Shown: piece after piece, positions 38,205 to 45,974 of the stretch
Position numbering within the stretch: position 1 is the stretch's first letter
How the letters are laid out: each line of letters opens with the position of its first letter
Assembly: GCA_020638795.1 (NCBI GenBank)
Contig: JACKHW010000002.1
Span: forward strand, 248,001-312,000
Direction of reading: 5' to 3'
DNA: 64,000 nucleotides
Source: Planctomycetota bacterium
GTDB lineage: Bacteria > Planctomycetota > UBA1135 > GCA-002748355
Notes under the pieces: generated by a model
What the model was told of the DNA's origin: nothing
Databases searched by the model: none
What the model saw: the letters and a program-made list of their open reading frames with translations, nothing else
Made by a program: the position numbers and the translations under genes

Positions 38205-39347
38205 ATGCGCCCATTTCTGCCTCTCTTGGGCCTCACCGTCCTCACTGCGACGCTCGCGGCTCAATCACCGATTCGTGTTCTGACCCTGGACGCGTCGCGC
38301 TTCGGCTCATGCCAGGGAACGAGCCAGCAGTTCTCGAGTAGCAGCTTCTTCCAGTTCGCATACCTCGAACTCACCAATCCTGCCAACTTCGGTCCGGCGG
38401 GTGTCGTCAACCGGGCAGTCAACTACATCACGCCGGTGCCGGCGATCACGGCGGCGGATCTCGCGAACTCGGATGTCGTGATCGTCGGACAGACGGCGGA
38501 TCAGGCGTCGTTCTCCGTCCAGGAAATCTCGATGCTCAACTCCTTCCTGTGCAAGGGTGGGGGCGTGATCATGTTCGGCAACTGGGCGGCGCAGGCGTTG
38601 ATGCCGGTCACCCAAGGGACGCTCGGCTCGTTCGGCACTGCCGAGGTCCGCATCAATCCGGGTACTCCGATGTCGACCGGCCCGTTCGGCACGGCAACCA
38701 CGGGTGCCAAGCTCAAGGGAGGTTGGTCGGGTTCGTACGGTTCGATCGGTCCAACCGGGATTCCGTGCCTCTCGCATGGCTCGAACGAAGCGCTCGCGGC
38801 GAGTTTCCAGATCGGTCCCGGCAAGCTCATCGTGATCTCGGACGAAGAGTTGATCGCGTCGACGATCAAGATCGGCTGTGGCGGCGCAGGCTGGGATACC
38901 GAAACGCGTCGCTTGTGGCTCAACGGCTTCTCTTGGGTCGTTCCACAAGACGGTTTCGCGTTCACGACCAATGACGTCGTGTTCGAAACGTTCGGCCAGG
39001 GCTGCCCGGGAACCGGCAACATCGCACCGCGCGTGCTGTGGGCCGGACGCCCGAAGGACAACGGTTGGTTGCAGGTCAACGTGATGAATGCTCGCCCGAA
39101 CACCGCCGGCGTCTATCTCTCGGGGATCCAGCGCTTCACGCAGGGCTCGTGTTGGCTGCACGTCTTCCCGATCTTGTTCACGATCCCCGTGGCGACGGAT
39201 GCGACCGGGTCATCGGTCCTCGGTTCCAACTTGCCGGTCCTCGGCAGTCTCAAGGGCGCGAGCCTGATCACGCAAGTCGCGCTGATCGACCCGAACGGAA
39301 CCAACGGGCTGTCGACGTCCAACGGCACCGAAGTTCGCTTCCGCTGA
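38205..39347 (+). CDS. Exported protein with GATase-like domain and C-terminal beta module
   Basis: A 380-residue exported protein. The signal peptide is LLGLTVLTATLAAQ. The body (about 20-230) resembles a class I glutamine-amidotransferase-like or ThuA-like fold: IRVLTLDAS at the start, SDVVIVGQTAD, and the SFLCKGGGVIMFGN strand-turn, with no clear catalytic triad. The C-terminus (FGQGCPGTGNIAPRVLWAGR onward) is the GCPGTG-type secretion-associated module also seen at other loci here. AAGGAG stands 6 bases before the ATG at 38205. It probably acts outside the cell or at the surface; no function can be assigned. Confidence 0.78.
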   Translation: MRPFLPLLGLTVLTATLAAQSPIRVLTLDASRFGSCQGTSQQFSSSSFFQFAYLELTNPANFGPAGVVNRAVNYITPVPAITAADLANSDVVIVGQTADQASFSVQEISMLNSFLCKGGGVIMFGNWAAQALMPVTQGTLGSFGTAEVRINPGTPMSTGPFGTATTGAKLKGGWSGSYGSIGPTGIPCLSHGSNEALAASFQIGPGKLIVISDEELIASTIKIGCGGAGWDTETRRLWLNGFSWVVPQDGFAFTTNDVVFETFGQGCPGTGNIAPRVLWAGRPKDNGWLQVNVMNARPNTAGVYLSGIQRFTQGSCWLHVFPILFTIPVATDATGSSVLGSNLPVLGSLKGASLITQVALIDPNGTNGLSTSNGTEVRFR

Positions 39348-39368
39348 TCGTGCGAGCGTGAGTCTCGA

Positions 39369-40397
39369 TTACACGACGACTTCGTGATCGAGACTCGGGC
39401 GTAGCGCATCGAACGACGGGTACTCCGTCCTCAGCGCGCAGACCGTGGTCAGCGAACCACCGCCCTCGGTCGCGCGTGCACTCGCGAGCACGCACTTCGC
39501 CGTCGCGATGGCGTGCTGTCGGTTGGTGGAGGACGTCGCCTCGAGAGCGCGCACGTATGCGTCGAGCGCATCGATGACGAGGAGGACGTGTGAGCCACGT
39601 TCGACGAGTCGCTTCGCGCGCTCGAGGACGAGTCTCATTGCGCGAGTCTGACTCTCGGGCGTCGTCATGTCGTCACAAACGACGACGAACTCTCCACCGT
39701 CGCGATAGTGTGCGCCGGCCTCCGGTCTGTGATCGAGAACGAGAGTCAGTGTTCGAATCGCGGACGACTTCGTCGCTGCTCGTTGGATGCCCTGCGCCAG
39801 GTGTGTGACTTGTTCGGCGTCGCCTCGAAGCAACATGCGCTGACCCAGGAGCAAGCCGTGTCGTCGATTGAACTCGCGTAGGTCCTTGCCGCCGGCTTTG
39901 CCGAGGCGCAAGGGCTCGTGCGGACTCCTTGCCGTGAGCTCTTCGAAGAGGAGTCGCTCGCCTGCTTTGTGCGGTACGGTCCCCTCCACGTCGTGGATCT
40001 TGAGCATCGCGAAGTTCGCTTCGTGCCCGCGCGGTGGGCGTAGGGTGCCGCGAACCATGTCACCGGTCCTGAGCGAACACCGCTGCACTTGGCTCGGGGA
40101 AACATAGAAATCGTCGACGTCGGGAACGAGGTCCTTCGATGGATTGCGCAAGAATCCGAATCCATCGGGAAGGATCTCGAGGATGCCGCCGCCGACGATG
40201 CTGCGTCCGGACGCGGCGTGCCCGCGCAAGAGCGCGAGGAGCATTTTGGCTCGCGTCGGTGGCTCGGGCTTGTCCCAACCCGCACCCTGCAAGCGTGTTT
40301 GGAGGTCGATTACGGAGAGGTGTTGGATCGCGGTCACGTCGAAGAACGCACCTCGTTGGTCTTCGTCGTCTCTTGAGTCCAGGGTCGACTCGGTCAT
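39369..40397 (-). CDS. Rho-like protein lacking the Walker A ATPase motif
   Basis: A 342-residue protein homologous to transcription terminator Rho but shorter than the usual 415-420. It has the Rho N-terminal helical domain (about 21-65) and the cold-shock-like primary RNA-binding domain (66-135: GGGILEILPDGFGFLR, DFYVSPSQVQRCSLRTGDMV, GTLRPPRGHEANFAMLKI). The ATPase region follows (145-342) but is degraded: where Rho has a P-loop GQR...PPKAGKT, this has GQRMLLRGDAEQ with no GKT. The Walker B counterpart reads VLLVIDALDAYVRAL. The protein ends about where Rho reads GGSL...; the C-terminus with the arginine finger is gone. It can plausibly still bind RNA or hexamerise but not hydrolyse ATP. 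Confidence 0.85.
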   Translation of the reverse strand: MTESTLDSRDDEDQRGAFFDVTAIQHLSVIDLQTRLQGAGWDKPEPPTRAKMLLALLRGHAASGRSIVGGGILEILPDGFGFLRNPSKDLVPDVDDFYVSPSQVQRCSLRTGDMVRGTLRPPRGHEANFAMLKIHDVEGTVPHKAGERLLFEELTARSPHEPLRLGKAGGKDLREFNRRHGLLLGQRMLLRGDAEQVTHLAQGIQRAATKSSAIRTLTLVLDHRPEAGAHYRDGGEFVVVCDDMTTPESQTRAMRLVLERAKRLVERGSHVLLVIDALDAYVRALEATSSTNRQHAIATAKCVLASARATEGGGSLTTVCALRTEYPSFDALRPSLDHEVVV

Positions 40398-40583
40398 GAG
40401 GTATGGGTCCGGGTGAGTGGATGAGCACGTCCGGTGGATGCGAGGACGTGGGCGACAGACAGGCAGTGGGTGGGACGCGGCTTCGTGGCGGGTAGGTTCA
40501 GCCGTGCGATCACTGTATCAGGCGATCCAAGTCCGGTGCCACTGTCCGTCCCGTGGCGGGTGCCCGGTGCGAACGACGAATGA

Positions 40584-41243
40584 CTAACTCGATCGTCTGG
40601 ACTCGACGAGGTCGCGCACGGCTGCCTTCGTGGCTTCGATGTCGCCATCGTTCGGTACGACGATGTCGGCGCGTCGACGCTTCTCTTCGATCGACAACTG
40701 CTGTCGTTCGCGGCGTTCCCAGTCCGCGATGTCCATGCCGCGCGCTCTGGCGCGCTTTCGGCGGACCGTATCCGAAGCGTCCACGAAAATGACGATGTCG
40801 CAGAGTTCGTCGTAGCCGCTTTCGAAGAGCAGCGGCACGTCGAGCGCGAGCGCAACCCGATCGCGTCGCGCCCTCGCGATGTGCTCGCGAAACTTCGAAC
40901 CGACACGTGGGTGAATGCGGGCTTCGAGTCGCGCGAGCAAGGCCGAGTCGGCGAACACACGATCCGCGATCAGACGGCGATCGATGCGTGTTCGGCAGTC
41001 GCCGTCGTCACCCTCGCACTCGATCAGGACCTCGGGTCCGAAGACCTCGACGAGCCACGTGATGGTGTCCGGCTCTTCGAGGACCGCGTGTGCCTCGCGG
41101 TCCGCATCGAGGACGACGAACCCCGCTTCTTCGAGCAGGCGTGCGACCGTCGACTTGCCTGACGCGATTCCCCCGGTGAGGCCGATGATGAGCGGTGGTT
41201 CGGGCGCGCCGTGACGTCGGGTATCCGGAAGGCGGGGAGGCAT
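40584..41243 (-). CDS. coaE: Dephospho-CoA kinase
   Basis: A 219-residue P-loop kinase performing the last step of coenzyme A synthesis. It starts after a short tail with LIIGLTGGIASGKSTVARLL, the Walker A motif, continues VVLDADREAHAVLEEPD, and has LALDVPLLFESGYDELCD and the LID-like QQLSIEEKRRRAD segment, with NDGDIEATKAAVRDLVES at the C-terminus. The family average is about 200, so a modest extension is present. The ATG at 41243 gives the standard N-terminus; an in-frame ATG at 41414 would add Arg-rich sequence. It precedes the Rho-like gene on the same strand with a 186-base gap in which I see nothing else. Confidence 0.95.
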   Translation of the reverse strand: MPPRLPDTRRHGAPEPPLIIGLTGGIASGKSTVARLLEEAGFVVLDADREAHAVLEEPDTITWLVEVFGPEVLIECEGDDGDCRTRIDRRLIADRVFADSALLARLEARIHPRVGSKFREHIARARRDRVALALDVPLLFESGYDELCDIVIFVDASDTVRRKRARARGMDIADWERRERQQLSIEEKRRRADIVVPNDGDIEATKAAVRDLVESRRSS

Positions 41244-41383
41244 CGCCTCAGAGTAGCGTGAGCAGCGAGGATTCCCGCGAGTGCAGGGGCGCCCGCGCAG
41301 GATCCCGCGGCGCGGTCGACGCTTCCCGTCGAAACGGCCTCGTCGGGGCCAGGCCGACTCCGCGGAGCTTGTTGTGTCCCGGC

Positions 41384-41411
41384 TTGTTTCGTCGCAGGGG
41401 AGCCGTAGAAT
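41384..41411 (+). promoter_or_regulatory. Possible sigma-70-type promoter for the BRCT gene
   Basis: TTGTTT at 41384-41389, a 16-base spacer, then TAGAAT at 41406-41411, about 200 bases before the ATG at 41620. It is the best promoter-like pair in the 376-base gap between coaE and the BRCT gene, which otherwise shows no gene. Not confirmed by any further sign. Confidence 0.3.
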
Positions 41412-41619
41412 CACGAACCGTCGTAAGTCTGGCGAGAGAGCGATTTTCCTGGTATCTCGGACGGCGCGGACGGCTTCTTCGGGAATCTTGTGAAGAGGTC
41501 ACGCACCGGTCGGAATCGTCGGGATAGACTTCCCAGGCGCTGAACACCGCCCCCCGTAGGCCGTCGTAGCGATCGACGTGCCGCATGTCCCGAGATCGAA
41601 CTCCCCCTCCTGGAGGCAA

Positions 41620-42885
41620 ATGCTCATCATGGATCCCCGCGAACGTGGCGTGGCTCACGTGAACATCTTTTGGGCCCTGGTACCTCTCGTCCTGATGCTG
41701 GGCGCCGGTGGCTATGCTTACATGAAGCACGTCGAGGCCGATGAAGCCGTCGCCGCGAAGACCGAAGCCGTTTCGAAGGCAAACATTCAGCGGGACGTGA
41801 TCACGCACCGCGAGGATCAGCTGAAGGCGCTGACGAAGATCCTCGGCAACGCCGACAAGTTCACGGAGCCGACGACGCCGATCGAGGGCTATACGACGCC
41901 CAACGGGTATTCCACGCCCGAGTCGATCAAGCGCGTCTTCGACACGTTCAAGAACAAGCTCGGTGTCGCCTCGTCGTTCTCGACGCTGGACGAGATCGTC
42001 AACGCCGCCGGTGTCGAACTGCAGACCCGCAAGGATCTGATCGGCAAGCTCGAGAAGCAACTCGGGGACGTGCGCAACGAACTCGCTTCGGCCCAGGCCT
42101 CTACGGACAGCGTCAAGACGGACCTGACGGGGCAGCTCAGTGCGGCCAACGCGACGATCCAGTCCGAGCGCAAGAAGCTCGACGACCAGGTCAAGTCGGG
42201 TGCCGAACTCGTCGCCGATGCGCAGTCCAAGACGCGCAAGGCCCTCGACGAGAAGAAGGCCGTCGAAGAAGCGTCGAACGAAGCGATCGCGAAGAAGGAA
42301 CACGAGCTCATGCAATCGAATGCCGCGCTCGCGAACCTCTCGAGCAAGGTCAGCATGATCAACTCGCCCGACCAGCCGGACGGTCGCGTCCTTTCGAGCT
42401 CGGCCCAGACCGGCCTCGCGTGGATCGACATCGGCGGCAAGGACATGGTCAAGACCGGGATGCAGTTCCGCATTCTCGAACGCGTCCAGAACGGCCTGCG
42501 CCAGAAGGGTCGCGCCATCGTGACCAAGGTCGAGCGTGACCGCGCTGAGATCCGCGTCGAGGAGCTCGTCAACACGCTCAACCCCGTAGTGCGTAACGAC
42601 CTCGTCGCGAACGATCTCTACTCGAAGAACGTCAAGCGCAACGTCTTCCTCGTCGGCCGCTTCGTCGCGCCGCTGAGCAAGCCCGAGATCAAGCGCATCC
42701 TCGAGGACATGGGCAACGTCGTGCTCGACAAGATGAGCCCGCAGGTCGACCTCGTCATCGTCGGTCGCGAAGAACTCGGCGAAGACGCCAAGCCGATCGC
42801 GGAGACCGAGGACTTCCTCAACGCGACGCGTTGGAACATCGAAATCGCTTCGATCAACAAGATCCGCGACTTCCTCCGCCTGTGA
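41620..42885 (+). CDS. Membrane-anchored coiled-coil protein with C-terminal BRCT domain
   Basis: A 421-residue protein with one transmembrane segment (about 16-35, NIFWALVPLVLMLGAGGYAY). A helical part with a long coiled coil follows (about 137-250), then a beta domain (about 255-335, GLAWIDIGGKDMVKTGMQFR, resembling a FlgT_C-like fold). Residues of about 340-421 fit a BRCT domain: FLVGRFVAPLSKPEIKRILE, then EDMGNVVLDKMSPQVDLVIV, then WNIEIASINKIRDFL. The order of conserved Gly, Leu and Trp matches the DNA-ligase BRCT. GGAGG stands 3 bases before the ATG at 41620, slightly close; an ATG at 41629 is also possible. A membrane-bound BRCT is unusual. It is followed by a strong terminator. Confidence 0.82.
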   Translation: MLIMDPRERGVAHVNIFWALVPLVLMLGAGGYAYMKHVEADEAVAAKTEAVSKANIQRDVITHREDQLKALTKILGNADKFTEPTTPIEGYTTPNGYSTPESIKRVFDTFKNKLGVASSFSTLDEIVNAAGVELQTRKDLIGKLEKQLGDVRNELASAQASTDSVKTDLTGQLSAANATIQSERKKLDDQVKSGAELVADAQSKTRKALDEKKAVEEASNEAIAKKEHELMQSNAALANLSSKVSMINSPDQPDGRVLSSSAQTGLAWIDIGGKDMVKTGMQFRILERVQNGLRQKGRAIVTKVERDRAEIRVEELVNTLNPVVRNDLVANDLYSKNVKRNVFLVGRFVAPLSKPEIKRILEDMGNVVLDKMSPQVDLVIVGREELGEDAKPIAETEDFLNATRWNIEIASINKIRDFLRL

Positions 42886-42920
42886 TCGCGACCTGATCCT
42901 CGATTCTCGGGAACGCGAAG

Positions 42921-42950
42921 AGGGAAGACGACACGTCGTCTTCCCTTTTC
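42921..42950 (+). terminator. Rho-independent terminator after the BRCT gene
   Basis: Perfect inverted repeat AGGGAAGACGAC/GTCGTCTTCCCT (42921-42932 and 42935-42946) followed by a T-run ending in TTTTC. It is the best intrinsic terminator in the window. Confidence 0.8.
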
Positions 42951-43069
42951 GCGTTTTGCAGCATCATCATGAGTAGGCATCATCATCAGGCGGCACCGGC
43001 GTCATTCGAACGCAGGAGCCGTGGAACCTGACAATGTCGTGATCGCACCCTGGTAGAATCCCGCGCCCG

Positions 43070-44068
43070 ATGACGACGACCCAGGTGCCATCCGACGACC
43101 AGCCCGAAGCCGAAGGCATGGTCACGATGACCTTCGGCGAGCATCTCGACGAGTTACGTCGGCGCCTGTTGATCAGCATCCTCGCGATCGTCGTCGTGAT
43201 GGGGTTCTTCCTGCTGCAGAAGGACGCTGTCATGTCCTTCGTGACGACGCCCTACAAGTCGATGTGGCAGAAGCGCTTCGATGCGTGGTGGGAGGAGACC
43301 TTCGAAGCGGAGGTCCTGGGGAAGAAGGACACACTCACGCAGTCGTACCGCGAGGACATCGAGATGATCTCGGCCAACCACGACGCGATCCGCTCGTGGG
43401 ACTGGGAGACGATCCACGAAGGACTGATCGACATACCCTCGGCGCTCCAGCGCTTCGGGTTCAAGCTGCGGCCTGGGTTGATTTCGATCACACCGCTGCA
43501 GGACTTTCTCACGTTCATGATCGCTGCCGCTCTCTGTGGCTTCGCGGTCGCGTCGCCGATCGTGCTGCATCAGATCTGGCGCTTCATTGCTGCGGGGCTC
43601 TACAAGAACGAGCGCCGCGCCGTCATGAGCTACCTCCCGGCGTCGATCGGTCTATTCGTGTCGGGGATGCTCTTCGGCTTCTTCGTACTCGTGCCCTACG
43701 CGCTGTTCTTCCTGATCGGGATGTCGGATTCGGACACAATGCTGACGATCCGGGACTACTTCCACTTCTTGTTCTTGCTGACCGTCGCGCTCGGCCTCGT
43801 CTTCCAACTCCCGGTCGTCATGGTCGCATTGACGCGCGTCGGGATCACGACGCCCGCTCTGTACCTGAAGTACTGGCGACACGTTATTCTCGCGATGTTC
43901 GTGATCGGAGCGTTGCTGACACCGCCGGATCCGTTCACGCAGGTGATGATGGCGGGCCCACTCGTCATTCTCTTCTTCGTCGGCATCTTCTTCTCGCGCA
44001 TCGTCTACCGGAAGCGGCAAGAGAGAGCGCAGGGCGAAGGCGGTGCAACGCCGCCCGCGACGACATGA
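43070..44068 (+). CDS. tatC: Twin-arginine translocase subunit TatC
   Basis: A 332-residue multi-pass protein that recognises twin-arginine signal peptides of folded proteins. The N-terminus has the conserved TFGEHLDELRRRLLISI, and later blocks read LYKNERRAVMSYLPASIGLF (with the conserved acidic residue) and FVLVPYALFF. The first periplasmic loop (about 65-150) is much longer than in E. coli TatC, a feature I associate with this bacterial group. TatA/TatB are not in the window. A TAGAAT lies 10 bases before the ATG at 43070, so the mRNA may be leaderless. The ATGA overlap with cinA indicates coupling. Confidence 0.93.
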   Translation: MTTTQVPSDDQPEAEGMVTMTFGEHLDELRRRLLISILAIVVVMGFFLLQKDAVMSFVTTPYKSMWQKRFDAWWEETFEAEVLGKKDTLTQSYREDIEMISANHDAIRSWDWETIHEGLIDIPSALQRFGFKLRPGLISITPLQDFLTFMIAAALCGFAVASPIVLHQIWRFIAAGLYKNERRAVMSYLPASIGLFVSGMLFGFFVLVPYALFFLIGMSDSDTMLTIRDYFHFLFLLTVALGLVFQLPVVMVALTRVGITTPALYLKYWRHVILAMFVIGALLTPPDPFTQVMMAGPLVILFFVGIFFSRIVYRKRQERAQGEGGATPPATT

Positions 44069-45291
44069 CTTCGGTTGCAATCCTCCTCGTCGGCGACGAA
44101 CTGCTCGATGGCAGGACGGCGGACAAGAACGGTGCGTATTTCGCGGGGCAACTCCGTGAACACGGCGTCGCGGTTTCGCGGATCACGACGATCGGTGATC
44201 CGCTCGCTGGCATCGTCGCCACGATCGGAGACTTGCTCCAAGCAGTCGATTTCGTCGTGATCTCGGGCGGAATCGGACCGACGGCGGACGATCGCACGCG
44301 CGAGGCCGTCGCGCGTTTCGCCGGCGTCGATCTCGTCGACGATGGCGTGACGTGGGACGAGATCGTGCAGCGGTTCGAGAAGCTCGGACGCGGCACGCCG
44401 AACCAAGCCAATCGGGTGCAGGCTCTGATCCCGCGCGGCGCCACGAGACTGCCGAATCCTCTCGGGACGGCGCCAGGCTTCGTGATCGATGTCGGTGGCA
44501 AGCGAGTCGCATCCGTGCCCGGTGTGCCCTCGGAGGCGCGGCGCATGTTCGACGATCACGTCCTGCCATTGCTGTCGACAGGGTGCGCGATTCCGCAGAC
44601 GACCATGCTATTCGCGGGTGTTCCCGAGAGCCATCTGGGTCACCTGCTCGCGGACGAGATGGTCGAACGCGAGCAGGTTCGCGTCGGGATCACCGCTTCG
44701 TGGAGCGTGCTCGCCGTGACGGTGCGCGCCATGGACTCGGCGCTGCTCGAGAGCACGTGCCAGCGGGTCCAGGCGATTGGCCAGCAGTGGTACATCGGTG
44801 CCGGCGCGCGTCGCATCGAGCAGCTTCTCGTCGAGCGGCTACGCGCCGAACGACTCGAGCTGAGTCTGGCCGAATCGTGCACGGGAGGACTCGTCGCCTC
44901 GCGAGTCACCGGTGTGCCCGGCGCGTCCGAAGTCCTTCAAGAGGCCTACGTGACCTACTCGAACGCCGCCAAGCAGCGGATCCTCGCGGTCCCCGCCGAA
45001 CTCCTCGAGGCGCACGGCGCGGTGTCCGAAGCCTGCGTGCTCGCGATGGTGCGCGGACTCGTGGACCGCTCCGGTGCCGCGCTCGCCGGTGTGGTCAGTG
45101 GGATCGCCGGTCCCGGCGGAGGGAGCGCCGAGAAGCCCGTGGGCCTCGTGCACTTCGCGATCGCGCGTTCGGGCGTGCCCGAAGCATGGTCCCGGCACTA
45201 TGGCGACATCGGCCGCGAAGAAGTCCGCCAGCGGGCCGCGACCGATTTCCTGGTGCGACTGACCAGGGCGACGAGCCAAGCGGGCCGTTGA
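44065..45291 (+). CDS. cinA: CinA family protein (competence/damage-inducible; nicotinamide-nucleotide amidase)
   Basis: A 408-residue two-domain enzyme. The N-terminal MoaB/MogA-like COG1058 domain has ILLVGDELLDGRTADKNGAY and VVISGGIGPTADDRTREAVA. The C-terminal PncC-type domain starts about residue 260 with LAESCTGGLVASRVTGVPGA (with the catalytic Ser) and contains AYVTYSNAAKQRIL and VSGIAGPGGGSAEKPVGLVH. In other bacteria it deamidates NMN for pyridine-nucleotide recycling and has ADP-ribose pyrophosphatase activity in the first domain. It overlaps tatC by ATGA and is followed by a tRNA gene. Confidence 0.95.
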   Translation: MTSVAILLVGDELLDGRTADKNGAYFAGQLREHGVAVSRITTIGDPLAGIVATIGDLLQAVDFVVISGGIGPTADDRTREAVARFAGVDLVDDGVTWDEIVQRFEKLGRGTPNQANRVQALIPRGATRLPNPLGTAPGFVIDVGGKRVASVPGVPSEARRMFDDHVLPLLSTGCAIPQTTMLFAGVPESHLGHLLADEMVEREQVRVGITASWSVLAVTVRAMDSALLESTCQRVQAIGQQWYIGAGARRIEQLLVERLRAERLELSLAESCTGGLVASRVTGVPGASEVLQEAYVTYSNAAKQRILAVPAELLEAHGAVSEACVLAMVRGLVDRSGAALAGVVSGIAGPGGGSAEKPVGLVHFAIARSGVPEAWSRHYGDIGREEVRQRAATDFLVRLTRATSQAGR

Positions 45292-45316
45292 TCGGCCGGT
45301 GGCGCGTCGCTACCCT
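45288..45316 (+). promoter_or_regulatory. Possible promoter for tRNA-Thr
   Basis: TTGATC at 45288-45293 and TACCCT at 45311-45316 with a 17-base spacer, about 16 bases before the tRNA. The -35 overlaps the cinA stop codon. Confidence 0.35.
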
Positions 45317-45332
45317 TCGTCGCCTTCGTCAT

Positions 45333-45407
<75 letters not shown>

Positions 45408-45418
45408 AGTCGACTCGA

Positions 45419-45455
45419 CGAGCCCGTGCCATCGCTGGCACGGGCTCGTTCGTTT
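45419..45455 (+). terminator. Rho-independent terminator after tRNA-Thr
   Basis: Twelve-base stem CGAGCCCGTGCC/GGCACGGGCTCG (45419-45430 and 45437-45448) with a 6-base loop, followed by TTCGTTT. It lies 11 bases after the tRNA CCA. Confidence 0.75.
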
Positions 45456-45594
45456 GCTGGGTAGCGACGGGCCGCACACCTCGCGATCGTGGGGTAAGCT
45501 CCTTTGGAGAGGAGGTTCTTGCGCCGCACCCGTCCACGAGATGGCGCCGTGCTTCCGCTCCTCGTTCACCCCAGACCCACACGAGGTGCACCCC

Positions 45595-45921
45595 ATGGCA
45601 TCAGGCAGCATGCGTTTCGGTTTCGTTCTCTTCGTTCTCGGTTGCATCGCCGCAGCGGCGTGGACGCCCGAGGGTGAAGAAGGCAAGCGCGCCGCGGACT
45701 ACGCGGCCGAGTCGTGGCAGGTGGCGGTTGCTTCGGCGTTCGAGGCCGAACTCTACGGTAGCGACGCTGCGAAGACGCGCATGGCCGCGGCTGAATGTGC
45801 GAGCGTCGATACCTGCGACCCGTCCGAGGTCGGGACGGCAGAAGCCGTCTGGTCTCGCAGCGAGACGACCGAGTGCGCCGACGCGCCGTATCGACCCCGG
45901 GACGCCTGGTCGATGCGCTGA
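45595..45921 (+). CDS. Small exported or membrane-anchored protein of unknown function
   Basis: A 108-residue protein. A hydrophobic N-terminus (MRFGFVLFVLGCIAAAAWTP) is a signal peptide or anchor. The rest is acidic and Ala-rich with four cysteines (positions 17, 68, 73 and 93), and it ends AWSMR. GAGGTG stands 7 bases before the ATG. No family is recognised; it follows the tRNA terminator, so it should have its own promoter. Confidence 0.6.
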   Translation: MASGSMRFGFVLFVLGCIAAAAWTPEGEEGKRAADYAAESWQVAVASAFEAELYGSDAAKTRMAAAECASVDTCDPSEVGTAEAVWSRSETTECADAPYRPRDAWSMR

Positions 45922-45974
45922 GCGCGACCAAGGGCGTTCTCGGTCATCGGATGCGCAGTTGCTAGACTCATCTC

